From positions 5,640,001 through 5,704,000 of the forward strand of contig CALNXK010000008.1 of assembly GCA_942486035.1 (NCBI GenBank): a stretch of DNA of 64,000 nt, given 5' to 3'. Numbering within the stretch: position 1 is the stretch's first letter; each line of letters starts with the position of its first letter. The translations under genes were made by a program, and so were the position numbers. Source of the DNA: Porites lobata. Lineage: Eukaryota; Cnidaria; Anthozoa; Scleractinia; Poritidae. Shown here piece by piece: positions 34,299 to 44,885 of this stretch. The notes under the pieces were generated by a model. The model saw only the letters and a program-made list of their open reading frames with translations, was not told the DNA's origin and did no database searches.

Positions 34299-35079
34299 CC
34301 TAGAATGTATGCCGATGACACCAGCCTAACCTATGCCAGCGCAGATTTAAAACTCATAAATGACTGCGTTAACGACGATTTAAACAAGGTGTATATATGG
34401 CTATCGGCTAACAAGCTGACCCTTAACTTGACTAAAACTCAGTTTATGTTAGTTGGGTCGAGGAAGAAGCTATCAAAGCTTTCTGAAACTCCTTCTTTTA
34501 TGATAAACGACCATCCCGTGATGCAAGTGTCAACGGCAAAATCTCTTGGAGTGCATATTGACCAAAACTGAAGCTGGGAATGCCACATACAGAGTATTTG
34601 TAAAAAGATTGCTTCTGCTTTGGGTGCAATTAAAAGAATACGACATCTTATTCCTTTTAATGTATTAATTAATGTTTACGACAGTTTAATTCAACCGCAT
34701 TTTGATTACTGTAATGTCGTATGGAGCAACTGCGGCATTGGTCTTTCCGATGAGCTGCAGAGGCTCCAAAATCGAGCAGCCCGTATTCTAATGTCTGCTA
34801 ATTCTGATTGTAATGTGGACGATTTGTTCCTGGCACTGGGTTGGCGTAAGCTTAAACACCAAAGACAAGTATCGACGGCTATTATGATGTATAAAACCGT
34901 ACATGGGATGACTCCCGACTATCTAACATCTAAATTTGTATCTCGTGACGAAATAACTTCTTATCGATTGAGGAATACTGAAAATAAATTAGTCCTTCCA
35001 CTGCCCCGTACCAATTATTTAAAGAAACGTTTCTCCTATAGCGGAGCTAAGCTGTGGAACAGCCTATCCCATGATTTAA
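34299..35079 (+). mobile_element. LINE 1, 5' part: truncated non-LTR retrotransposon
   Basis: Opens at the catalytic YADD box of the reverse transcriptase (PRMYADDTSLT), so the insertion is 5'-truncated. It continues through SANKLTLNLTKTQ and LIQPHFDYCNVVW to the C-terminal LWNSLSHDL. One in-frame stop (34569-34571) replaces a Trp codon. The element breaks off at TTAA 35076-35079 and resumes at 42325. Confidence 0.9.
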
Positions 35080-35690
35080 GAGCCATTATCTGAGAAAATC
35101 GAGAATCGCACGACACTCGTCAAAAAATCGAATTTTTTATTATTTTGCCAAAACATCCCTTTTAGTGACCTAATTTGAGGAAAAATAGTTTTGGGTTCAA
35201 ACGATTTATTTTAAAGGAGAAATTAGGAAAAGTTTGGAAAATCGATTTTATGCTCGTTTTTCGCACAAAACACGGCAGGATGCAATGGCAACTTCGAGAG
35301 AAGGGTGAACGCGTAAGAAACATTCCCTGACATTGAAACTTCACCGAATTATTATTTTGTTCTTACTCTTGAAAATCCTAAAAGAAAATTTGATAAACAA
35401 TGCTTTACATTTTTATAATCGACAAGTGTAAAGAGGTCATATTTGTGACGTTAGACGTGCTAGAAAATGAAGGCCAACTTTGACTATTAAAAAAGGCCTC
35501 TGGTATATGCCACTTGATCATAAAATCAATACAAAATGGAACCTTGGGTTTTGTACTAACTTACTGGAAAGTTTTAGCTCTGGAAATCAAATACCATCCT
35601 GACACCAAAGCAAGCGGTGAGAGCAGTTGAATTGGGAAATTTATGCAAATTAGACGGCTTGCGGACGGTTGTCAAACTAAAAGAAAGGAT

Positions 35691-35865
35691 TTACATGAAA
35701 GGATTACTCACCATTGCTTGTAACACGTTTTTACGGCAAGGAAAGTTATTTCCAACTTCTGTTGCGTCGTTTTGAGTCACAAAATATATAATTTTTAGCC
35801 AAAAGACAAACGTACGTCTGCTCAGCAACTGCGTCCGAATCCGGCCGTGATTCGAAATAAAGTCA
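35691..35865 (-). other. Open exon-like frame kept in the inverted arm (left copy)
   Basis: Minus-strand frame ending FVTQNDATEVGNNFPCRKNV then LQAM, followed by GTGAGT, a strong splice donor. The right arm has the same frame with an ATG (MDFVTQND) at 39294-39370. It may be the first exon of the transposase of the autonomous parent, with its promoter in the arm, or a captured host exon. Unrecognised. Confidence 0.4.
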
Positions 35866-37562
35866 CAACACGTCGAAGCAAGAGTTACAAGAGTTTTTAC
35901 TTCAGTCAGGAGGCAAAAGGAATAAAAATTCATCGCAAACTAATGACTTCGATTTTGAAAACCTTTCATCACTTCAATCGTTCGTCGGCTGATAATAAAC
36001 ATCGCACAAGATCGTATGACCTTTGGCGTGTGACCGGAAATTGGTCACACGCTTTAGTCACGTCAGCATGCTGTCACGAAATTTTCGTAGCTGTTGTCAG
36101 CAATTTTAATACAGTTTTCACATTTTCTGACAAGAAATCCTCTCATCGCAGTAGAAACAGCCATGCATATTTATTTTTCTTTTATTTACCTACTAGGCTT
36201 TGAAACAGCTTTTTTGCCTTCGAAGCACTAAACAGGAGGGGTACCTCGGATTCCAAGTGTCTTGAGTGATCTGTGGAAGCGAAAATTAAGACCAAAAAAG
36301 AACGAATATTTTGAATACTTAAGTAAAGCCACAGCTAAAAAAAATTTGTTCAAAATATTTTCAAACCAAGAAAAAAACATACTTCGATCATCCCCGTGAC
36401 TTGGAATCTGGCCAGAGTACCCCCTCCCCCTCCCCTCCTCCCCTATGCCGGATCAAAATACTAAGTTCCCCCGGCCCAATTTCCCATAGTCAAGGGAGTA
36501 TACTCTCTTGCTGTAGTAAAGAACTTGCAGAATAATACCAATTCTCCGCGGTCAACGGATTCAACGCTATAGTTTACTTTGGTTTTGCTTGTTGATTTTT
36601 TCGCTATTTGCTCACGATCAGGAGCCTATAACCCCAACCACGACCAAATTATGAAACCTGTTATTACCAGAAAAAAAAACACAAAGAAACAGTCAGTCAG
36701 ATAGACAGTACATAATAAAAAAGACCTCCATTAAGATTAGAAAAATCAATACATGACACTGTCGAATACGAAAACCCAGAAACCATTTTGTGGAAAAAAG
36801 GTTCGCATACAGCTATCAGCTGCTTTTGTCCACACCTCGCCGGTAGAGGTGCGCGGAAACTAGTGATTGTGAAATGGCTTCAAACTATGATCCTATACTG
36901 TTGGAATATTACTTATCACAGAAAGCTACACCTGATTTCTTCTAGCAGACCCAATCCTCTTGGTTCGTGTGGACAAAGTAGCTCATCCCGGCTATTTGCA
37001 CCATGCTACCATAGTCTCCCTAGATTCCCAAGCCTCGCACGCAGTCTTTCCTGTCCCACGAACGTTGGGTAGGATTGTAGGACGAGCCAAAAGAAAGTGA
37101 AAGCTATAGGCTCGATGATGCAAGGAAGGTCGAGTATTATATTCCCCTATCCTGGTCGCCAAGGGTAAGTCTGCGGAGGAGAGTGACTGAGAGGCTGTAT
37201 GTTTGAAAAGTTGACTAACGCCCCCGGGACTAACGCTTTCCCCTGGATAAATCTATATCCAATAAGTAACGCAATTGCTTCTTCTTATTCGCTTGAGAGT
37301 GATTTCCGGTGGGTAGCGCTATCCAACGTTTGAACAACAGGGCCCTAAGAATTGTGTTTCGCCTTGCACTAAAAACCCATAAACCTTATAAATTTCACTA
37401 TGGGACTTCAGCACCTCCCTTGAATGATCCATTTCGCTAAACGGGACCTCAAAACAACGATAACAACGATACTGTGTATCCTAAGGGAGTGTATACTATA
37501 CTTTCCTGGCTCTCGTCACTCACAGTGAGGTGATGGTGGCTTATACTATAATAGACCTATCA

Positions 37563-38103
37563 CAGTCGAACCTTCATGTGCGACCGCCAAGGCCAAAAGA
37601 CCAAATTTTCCCAGTCAAAGCCTTACAGTTGGAACCCCCAGTAAACGACCACCTTCTGTAAGTGACTGCGACCACTTTTTGGGCGTCAAGGTTAATTGTT
37701 TTCCATAAGCGACCAGTTGACGCATTCTCTGCTCTTCGTTTTTGCTGTGTGCACTATGTTCCTTAGAAAATATGAAGACCTTTAGTGACATCGTGGAACT
37801 ACACATATCCTAACTTAGTAGATGTAGCCAACAAAGCGAAGGTTCTGTTGTGATTCTAGACTATTCTACATCTCACTCACCTGAATCCCTCTTTAAATTT
37901 AGCATGATTTAAAAGCTGTATTTGTCAAAAGAGGTAAAAGATAATATTTTGCCAGGAATTTGTTACACCGCCATTTAATAGAATGTGCCTGGACCTCTTC
38001 TCGGAATAGACCCCATGTGGTCCGATTCTTCTAAACGACCACCTCCCGTTAGGGACCACTAAGTCTTTGCATTTTTGGTGGTCGCTTACTGGAGGTACGA
38101 CTG
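37563..38103. mobile_element. MITE with CAGTCG(A/T)ACC ends
   Basis: Left CAGTCGAACCTTCATGTGCG and right end GGTGGTCGCTTACTGGAGGT then ACGACTG are imperfect inverted repeats of about 28 bp. Internal CGACCACC blocks repeat (37650, 38035). TA follows the right end, as for pogo/Tigger-type elements; the left TA is mutated. Confidence 0.7.
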
Positions 38104-38254
38104 TATTACTTTGACCTATCAGAGGCTTACCGATAATAAAGGGGATCTGGAAGGGGGCATGGATGCGACAATCACATGCCAGGTCGCTTACTTAAAATAG
38201 TGGACATCTAACTGACAATCAAAGTTTGTGCTTATTATTGGGGTTATCTGGTGT

Positions 38255-38605
38255 TTACTCACCTCCCAAGCTACCCTGGGCGAGCCAACTTTTCCTCCAT
38301 TTCCTTACAAAACTTGGTAAACCATTTACATGAGAAACAAAAGGTTGGTTCGGATAGACGCCTTACTACCAGTAGTGGGCGGGGTTGAGGGCTTCCGGAA
38401 GTCAGCCCTCCACTGAGCCGGTAGTGGTGGCCTTACCCTTCTAGCCCGGCTAATATTTCTCCACTTTGGCTCGCCCAGCTAGCTGGGACAACACGGTCAA
38501 GGCTAGACAAAGACAGCATACGCAAGCACTGTTGACTCGGACAAAGTGTTCAGTTTTTTCCTCATATAAACGCTCGCAAAAGTTGGCTCGGCTGGGAGGT
38601 TGACC
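38255..38605. mobile_element. Probable MITE, imperfect inverted ends
   Basis: CACCTCCCAAGCTACCCTGG then GCGAGCCAACTTTT near the left is mirrored by AAAAGTTGGCTCGGCTGGGA then GGTTGACC near the right. Ends and target duplication are not clear. Confidence 0.5.
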
Positions 38606-39410
38606 TTCTCTCCTGCACAGCTTTTCTCCATCCATGGGTTCCAAACAGTCTTTTAGCAGTCACGTTTGAAATTTATAGGAAAATGATGTAGCACTTCAAA
38701 AAATAATAATAAAAAAATACTTTGTTTTCACAGCCTGTCAATACCTAGAAGGTGTCTATAAAAGTAATCAACTGCAGAACAGGAGTCAATTTCAGTTTTT
38801 TGCGCTTTTCACGCTAGCACTGCGAAGCGGACTGGGGCGCGAGACACGCGCGATGCATGGGGAACAAGTTCTGCAGGCTATAAAAGAAATTTGAAAAAAA
38901 AAAAACAAATAAAGCAGGCCTGATTTTATTTCGATGAGTCTATTTTTTGTCGCAAGCAAACGTGAAAAATCGTATTAAAATTCGTGACAGTATACTAACG
39001 TGACTTAGGCGTGTGACCGATTTCCGGTCACACGCCAAAGGTCATACGATCTTGTGCGATGTTTATTATCAGCCGACGAACGATTGAAGTGATGAAAGGT
39101 TTTCAAAATCGATTCATTAGTTTGCGATGAATTTTCAATCTTTTGGCCTCCTGACTGAAGTAAAAACTCTTGTAACTCTTGCTTCTAAAGGACCGCAGTG
39201 ACGTGTTGTGACTTTATTTCGATTCACGGCCGGATTCTGGCGCAGTCGCTCAGCAAACGTACGTTTGTCTTTTTGACCTTTTGGCTTAAAATTATGGATT
39301 TTGTGACCCAAAACGACGCAACAGAAGTTGGAAATAACTTTCCTTGCCGTAAAAACGTGTTACAAGCAATGGTGAGTAATCCTTTCATGTAAAACCTTTC
39401 TTTTAGTTTG

Positions 39411-41728
39411 GCATAAGTGATCATTCTCTTGTTTTTTTGTCACGTAAGACTCAATACTGCCGTATTGGCCCTCGCGTGATTGAAACACGGCAATTTAAAC
39501 ACTTTAACAGAGGAAAATTCTTAAGTGACCTCAATCAACTACCTTGGGCCAATGTTCATTTGTATTCTGATCCCAATGAAATGTGGCATGTATGGAAAGA
39601 AATGTTTCTTGGCTGCGTCGATAAACACGCACCACTTAAATCCAAAAGAATTCGGAAAAAACGATCTCCATGGATTACTAGAGAGTTACTGAGCAAAATC
39701 CGAAAACGAGATTTCCTTAAAAAGAAGGCAATCTCCTCCAATAACCCGGCTATATGGGATCAATTTAGGTGTGCAAGAAATCAGGCAAATAACGCAATTA
39801 AACTCGCAAAAAAACTCTATGTTTCTGACAACCTGGAAGCCAACAAAGGTAATTTGCGCAAAACATGGAATGTTATCAACGAGCTAACTTCACGTAACAG
39901 TGGTAAGTCAACAAATATTTTGGAGATCAAGGTAGATGATAAAATAGCAAGTAACCCTTTGGACATTGCGGAAACTATTAACGATCACTTTACAAACGTT
40001 GCGCAAGTATTAGCACAAGATATTCCTGTTGTCGATGTTAATCCTGAGTCTTATTTAAAGCCCACTGATCATTCGTTTTCTCTGCAAATTCCGAGTGTTG
40101 ATATTGTTTCTAACGTTTTGTCGAAAATTGATGAAAAGAAAGCCACCGGTCTTGATATGATTCCGAGTAAATTGTTGAAAATGGCTGCTAATATCGTCGC
40201 ACCCTCTCTTACCTCAATATTCTCAAAGTCTATTCTCACTGGGATATATCCAAACGATTGGAAAACAGCCAAAGTGACTCCACTTTTTAAAAAGGGCATT
40301 AAATCGGACCCTAACAACTACAGGCCGATATCTGTAATCCCTATAGTTTCGAAAGTTTTTGAAAGAATTGTTTATAATCAACTTTTCCATTATCTAGATG
40401 ATAATAAATTGCTACTAGGTTGCCAATCAGGGTTCCGTTCTCTACATAGTACGCTCACGGCTTTGCTTGAGGCAACAAATGCTTGGTCAGTAAACATCGA
40501 CAATGGCCTTCTAAATGGCGTTGTCTTTATTGACCTTACTAAGGCATTCGACACCATTGATCATGAGATCATCTTGCGTAAGATGTCGTACTTGGGTGTC
40601 GATCAGGCAGCTATAAAATGGTTCTCGTCGTACTTAAGTGGCCGAACCCAAAGATGTAATGTCAGTGGCAAACTATCATCTGCTCGTACCCTCAGTTGCG
40701 GCGTGCCGCAGGGTAGCATATTGGGTCCTTTGCTATTTTTAATTTACATTAATGATCTTCCCAACTCCTGCGGGGCGCCGTACCAAGAATGTTTGCCGAC
40801 GACACCAACCTTACGTTATCTGCTAAGACTTTAACAGAGCTTAAGCTAGCTCTAACCCCTGAATTAAATAACCTTAGCTGTTGGCTGAAAGCTAACAAGC
40901 TCAGTCTAAATGTTGCTAAAACAGAGCTAATGATTATTGGATCAAGACAAAGACTATCTGCCCAATGTGACGATGTAGAAATCAGAATTGATGACCAAAT
41001 TATTAAGAGAGTCGATCATACCAAATCCTTGGGTCTTACCATAGATGCTCAACTCTCTTGGGGTAAACACGTTGAAGAGATTTGCAAGAAAGTCTCTTCA
41101 GCTATAGGCGCCCTAAAACGTGTGCGGCCCTTTATATCCAAAGAAACTGCAATTCAAATTTATAACGCTTTAATTATGCCTCATTTTGATTACTGCAGCC
41201 CCGTCTGGGACTGTTTGAGTGGTTACTTGAGTGATAAGCTCCAAAAATTACAGAATCGTGCAGCCAGAGTTATTACTAAATCACCCTTTGATGCGAGCTC
41301 AAACCACCTTCTCTCCACCCTCAGCTGGGAGAGGCTATCTCTTCGACGAAAGAAACAAAAAGCCGTAATGATGTATAAAACCATGAATGACCTTGCTCCA
41401 GAATATCTGCAAAGTCTTTTCTCTCAGCGTCACTCTGCTTACAACTTAAGAAACTCTGAGGGAAGGCTGACCTTGTCCAAACCAAGCACCAATTATTTGA
41501 AACGAAGCTTCTCTTACAGCGGGGCCATGTTATGGAATAACTTGCCCAAAAACTTAAAAAACGCTGCATCCGTTGAGCATTTTAAGCGAAATATCAAGAA
41601 GGTAGCTGATATATCGGATTCCCACACGGCAATCATGTAAAGCAGTTGTAATTAGTTTTAGTTTTTAACTTAAGCTTAACTGATGATTTCCCGTGTTTAA
41701 ATAAAGATTTACATACATACATACATAC
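39411..41728 (+). mobile_element. LINE 2: 5'-truncated non-LTR retrotransposon, nearly complete RT
   Basis: Begins inside the APE-type endonuclease C-terminus (GISDHSLVF). The frame then runs to about 40785 with reverse transcriptase motifs FIDLTKAFDTIDH and CGVPQGSILGPLL. A one-base frame change just before the FADD box moves to a second frame, which runs 40789-41640 (FADDTNLT, ALIMPHFDYCSPVW, GAMLWNNLPK). The 3' end is AAATAAAG followed by (ACAT)n at 41711-41728. It sits inside the right arm of the TTAA element. C-terminal style and four-base tail suggest the CR1/L2 group (inference). A single frame break means it is fairly young but inactive. Confidence 0.93.
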
Positions 41729-42324
41729 AACCGTCCGCAAGCTGTCTAATTTGCATAAATTTCCCAATTCAATTGCTCTCACCGCTTGCTTTGGTGTCAG
41801 GATGGTATTTGATTTCCAGAGCTAAAACTTTCCAGTAAGTTAGTACAAAAGCCAAGGTTCCATTTTATATTGATTTTATGATCAAGCGGCATATACCAGA
41901 GGCCTTTTTTAATTGTCAAAGTTGGCCTTTGTTTTCTAGCATGTCTAACGTCACAAATATGACCTCTTTAGACTTGTCGATTATAAAAATATAAGACATT
42001 GTTTTTCAAATTTTCTTTTAAGGTTTTTAAGAGTAAGAACAAAATAATAATTCGGTGAAGTTTCAGTGTCAGGGAATGTTTCTTATGCGTTCACCCTTCT
42101 CTCGAAGTTGCCATTGCATCCTGCCGTGTTTTGTTCGAAAAACAGGAATAAAATCGATTTTTCAAACTTTTTTAAATTTCTCCTTTAAAATAAATCGTTT
42201 GAACCCAAAACTATTTTTCCTTAAATTAGGTCACTAAAAGGGATGTTTTGGCAAAATAATAAAAAATTCGATTTTTTTGGCGAGTGTCTTGCGATTCTCG
42301 ATTTTCTCAGGAAATGGCTCTTAA

Positions 42325-42558
42325 GATCTGCAGATTCTTTACATGATTTTAAACGCAAACTGTGTCGCAACAGTTTTGAATGAGATCATACATTAATACA
42401 GTTTTACACGGCATCCTTGAAAAGCAGCTTTTATTTGTAAATAGCTAGGTAGTTAAAATTTAATGAATATGTTTTTAATCAGAGTTAGTTTAGTTAGGTA
42501 TAATAGATCTTAGATTTTTTGTACATGCTGAAGGAATTTTAACCGTGTTTAAATAAAG

Positions 42559-42645
<87 letters not shown>

Positions 42646-42646
42646 G
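42325..42646 (+). mobile_element. LINE 1, 3' part with (TCTA)n tail
   Basis: Continues the reverse transcriptase C-terminus from 35079 (RSADSLHDFKRKLCRNSFE, stop 42381-42383), then 3' untranslated sequence with AAATAAAG and about 22 TCTA units (42560-42646). A four-base microsatellite tail is usual for this LINE group. Confidence 0.9.
42560..42646. repeat. (TCTA)n microsatellite
   Basis: About 22 uninterrupted four-base units forming the 3' tail of LINE 1. Probably highly length-variable. Confidence 0.97.
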
Positions 42647-42649
42647 TGA

Positions 42650-43395
42650 GATAGTTAAGTTTGTGAATCAAAGCTTCCACATTGGTCATTAGTGCAAACT
42701 TTAAAATGTCAACACTCTTTGTGGTCAGTCAGGTTTTGGGTGCTAAGGTGTCCTCTGAATGGAGGTTAAACTTGGGCTTCGGGACCCAGAAAATGTGTCC
42801 CTTTTCCCTGAATGGAGGTGTCCCTTTAATACAGGTAACAGATACAAAGATTATATGGGTGTTTTTCCGGGACCAAAGTTTGTGTCCCCTGAATGGAGGT
42901 GTGCCAGAGGAGAGAGGTTCCACTATATTTTTTCATTAGAATATCGATCCCTTATTTCTTTGGTAAATTTTCCCTTGTATGAATAAATTTTTCTGTACTT
43001 CGCTCCCCTCCCACCTTTTTATAACTTTTCTAATGGTCCGTTCCTTATCGCACTCACGTTAAGCTGCGTGTGTGGGTTGACTCAGTACCTACCTTTATAA
43101 GGTAAGCAGCGTACTGTAAGCACTAAACTGCTAGGAGGCGTGGCAGAGGGTAAGTGAAGGAGAAAAGATAGTTCACTCTTGAATATTTTATGAATAATTC
43201 TTTTTTCTTACTTATAGAAACCTCTACGAACGAGAGATAAATATTTTCTTAACTTAGGGGAATTCAAATGGTGTAAGAGTTAAACTCGCAATAAAAGGTG
43301 TCTTAAGTTAGAGAAAGAAGATCTTCCTTTTTCGCCCTCAAGAAAAAAGAGGGATATGCTCTACAGAACTCTTGTTTCTTTTTTTTTTATTGCAG
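42650..43395. other. Rest of copy C intron 2
   Basis: Contains GAATGGAGGT phrases at 42758, 42811 and 42891 spaced 53 and 80 bases. GAATGGAGGTT also occurs near 34125, so part of a dispersed element brackets the LINE nest. The intron ends in ttttattgcag at 43395. Confidence 0.5.
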
Positions 43396-44249
43396 TGGGA
43401 GCCTTAATTATTCAAAGGCTGTTGTCTGTAATAGTTGAAGAAGGAGAGAACGTCACCCTGGAAAATGGGAGCCTTACAATACTCAAAGTAGAAAAAACAG
43501 ATGGCGGGACGTATGCATGTACTACAAAGAATCTCCTTGGACATGACACCACAATCGCACAGGTGACCGTGATCGACAGACTTAAATTTACCCTGACTAA
43601 CTAACTGACTGACTAAAGCTGTCACCTCGGTGTCTTGGAAGTTGATGTTGCACTGTGATGCTCAAGGCGCAATAGAAGTTGACTGGATTAGAGTGGGAAA
43701 ACATCTTCCACGAAATCATATTTTGTATCCAAATGGTACTTTACTTCTTGGGAACATATCACCAAATGATGCAGGATCCTATACGTGCGTGGCAAACAAC
43801 TCTCTGCGTTCAGTAACTGCGACATCTGTTGTTAAGGTGATTACACCTAAGTCTTGCAGCAGTCTTAAGTCAGGTCGCAGTGGAAGTTCATCAGGTAATT
43901 ATACTATTGACCCTGATAGCAAAGGAGGCGTGGAACCTTTCAGTGTGTATTGTGATATGAGTGACAAGGTAGGAGCTGGCGTAACAGTCATGAGTCACGA
44001 CAGCGAGAGTAGAACTCATGTTGTCCATATCCCTGGGTGTGGTGTGACTTCTGGATGTTACTGTTGTTACAGAAAAGATGTATCTCACACTGGAGTTAGC
44101 ACAGCTCAAATGGCGGCACTCACTCGAGTCTCACAAACCTGTGAACAGTTTATTAAATTTGAGTGCAAAAATGATGTTGCCTTTGTGCCAGAGTCAGTTG
44201 CCTGGTGGGTGTCACGTGATGGAAGGAAAATGAACTAATGGGGATAGGG

Positions 44250-44885
44250 TTATGCAGCTAAATTTTGCAAAGAAAACTTTGCTTTTCAAGACAAACAGTC
44301 ATTTTTGTTTAGTTATATGGATCGGCAGATTGTGTCAGTATGGGAAACGAGCAGCCGGCCCGAATGCGGATCTCTTCACTTACCCAGGATATCATACATT
44401 ACGATAACTGAAACAGTCATTCCTGCCCCGTATTTAGTGGGGCAGGAACGCGTGACGAACCCCTAAGAACGACTGTGTACCGCAATATGCTCAGTTATTT
44501 TAAGACCCCACGTTGGTCCGGCTCTCACTCCCCCTCCCCTTGCCTTATAACCGCTCTCTGTCTAACGCCTTTCCCTACTTTGCAATTATTACTGTAATCT
44601 AAAGGCTACTGAGTTTCCGGTTATTTAATAGCTCTCCTTAACTTTCAGGCTCATTAAAACTTTGGTTAACAGCCAGAAAAAGCGGAAATGTTAAGCAAAA
44701 CGGAGGTCATGTTTCTGAGAGTTAAGGGTTATTAATGATGTCGTTATATGGGACACTTCACAGAAAGAAATAACTACTGAAGGTATTAGACTCGAAAATT
44801 GCAAAAGTCGAGTTAACAGCCCTCCAATTGCTTCAAGTTTAAACTGATTCGTTTGTTTCAAATACCAACGCTCTTAAGCTGAGTG
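44250..44885. other. Flank between copies C and D
   Basis: Starts with decayed 3' flank of copy C. A perfect hairpin lies at 44420-44448 (TTCCTGCCCC, nine-base loop, GGGGCAGGAA), probably from a MITE. No gene. Confidence 0.5.
44420..44448. repeat. Short perfect hairpin
   Basis: 10-bp arms TTCCTGCCCC and GGGGCAGGAA with a nine-base loop, in the 3' flank of copy C. Confidence 0.85.

Larger units (their letters stand above)
36200..38930. other. Unique centre of the TTAA element
   Basis: No transposase and no long open frame. It carries two smaller MITE-like insertions (37563-38103 and about 38255-38600). Confidence 0.6.
35080..42320. mobile_element. 7.24-kb TTAA element with ~1.1-kb terminal inverted repeats
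   Basis: The left arm 35080 to about 36170 is the reverse complement of 42320-41729 continued at 39410 to about 38930; the right arm is split by LINE 2. Ends read GAGCCATTATCTGAGAAAAT and its inverted partner. TTAA flanks both sides (35076-35079, 42321-42324). Removing the element rejoins LINE 1 in frame (SHDL, then RSADSLHDFKRKL). No transposase was found in the 2.7-kb centre, so it is non-autonomous. TTAA targeting suggests piggyBac-type mobilisation (inference). Confidence 0.92.
30769..44238 (+). pseudogene. Copy C: disrupted family member with 9.7-kb transposon-filled intron
   Basis: Exon 1 is 30769-30994 (226 bp, same length and phase as copy B; MESSKTHPVSNNLAFSS, membrane segment). Exon 2 is 33099-33670 (SRQKR site, collagen, Ig1). 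Exon 3 is 43396-44238. Lesions: a one-base deletion just after the exon-2 acceptor leads to a stop at 33158-33160. Ig2 in exon 3 lacks about 33 codons including its first Cys. A short CTAA/CTGA repeat with in-frame stops replaces the Ig2-Ig3 linker near 43599-43615. The Tyr codon of RKMNY is a stop at 44236-44238, and the sequence then jumps into 3' flank. Intron 2 carries nested retro- and DNA transposons. Domain order otherwise equals copies A and B. It is not expected to make the full protein. Confidence 0.85.

Noticed and set aside
36788..37072. 94-residue plus-strand frame as a transposase remnant
   Set aside because: No transposase motif or low-complexity bias of a real protein; it lies in the non-coding centre of the TTAA element.
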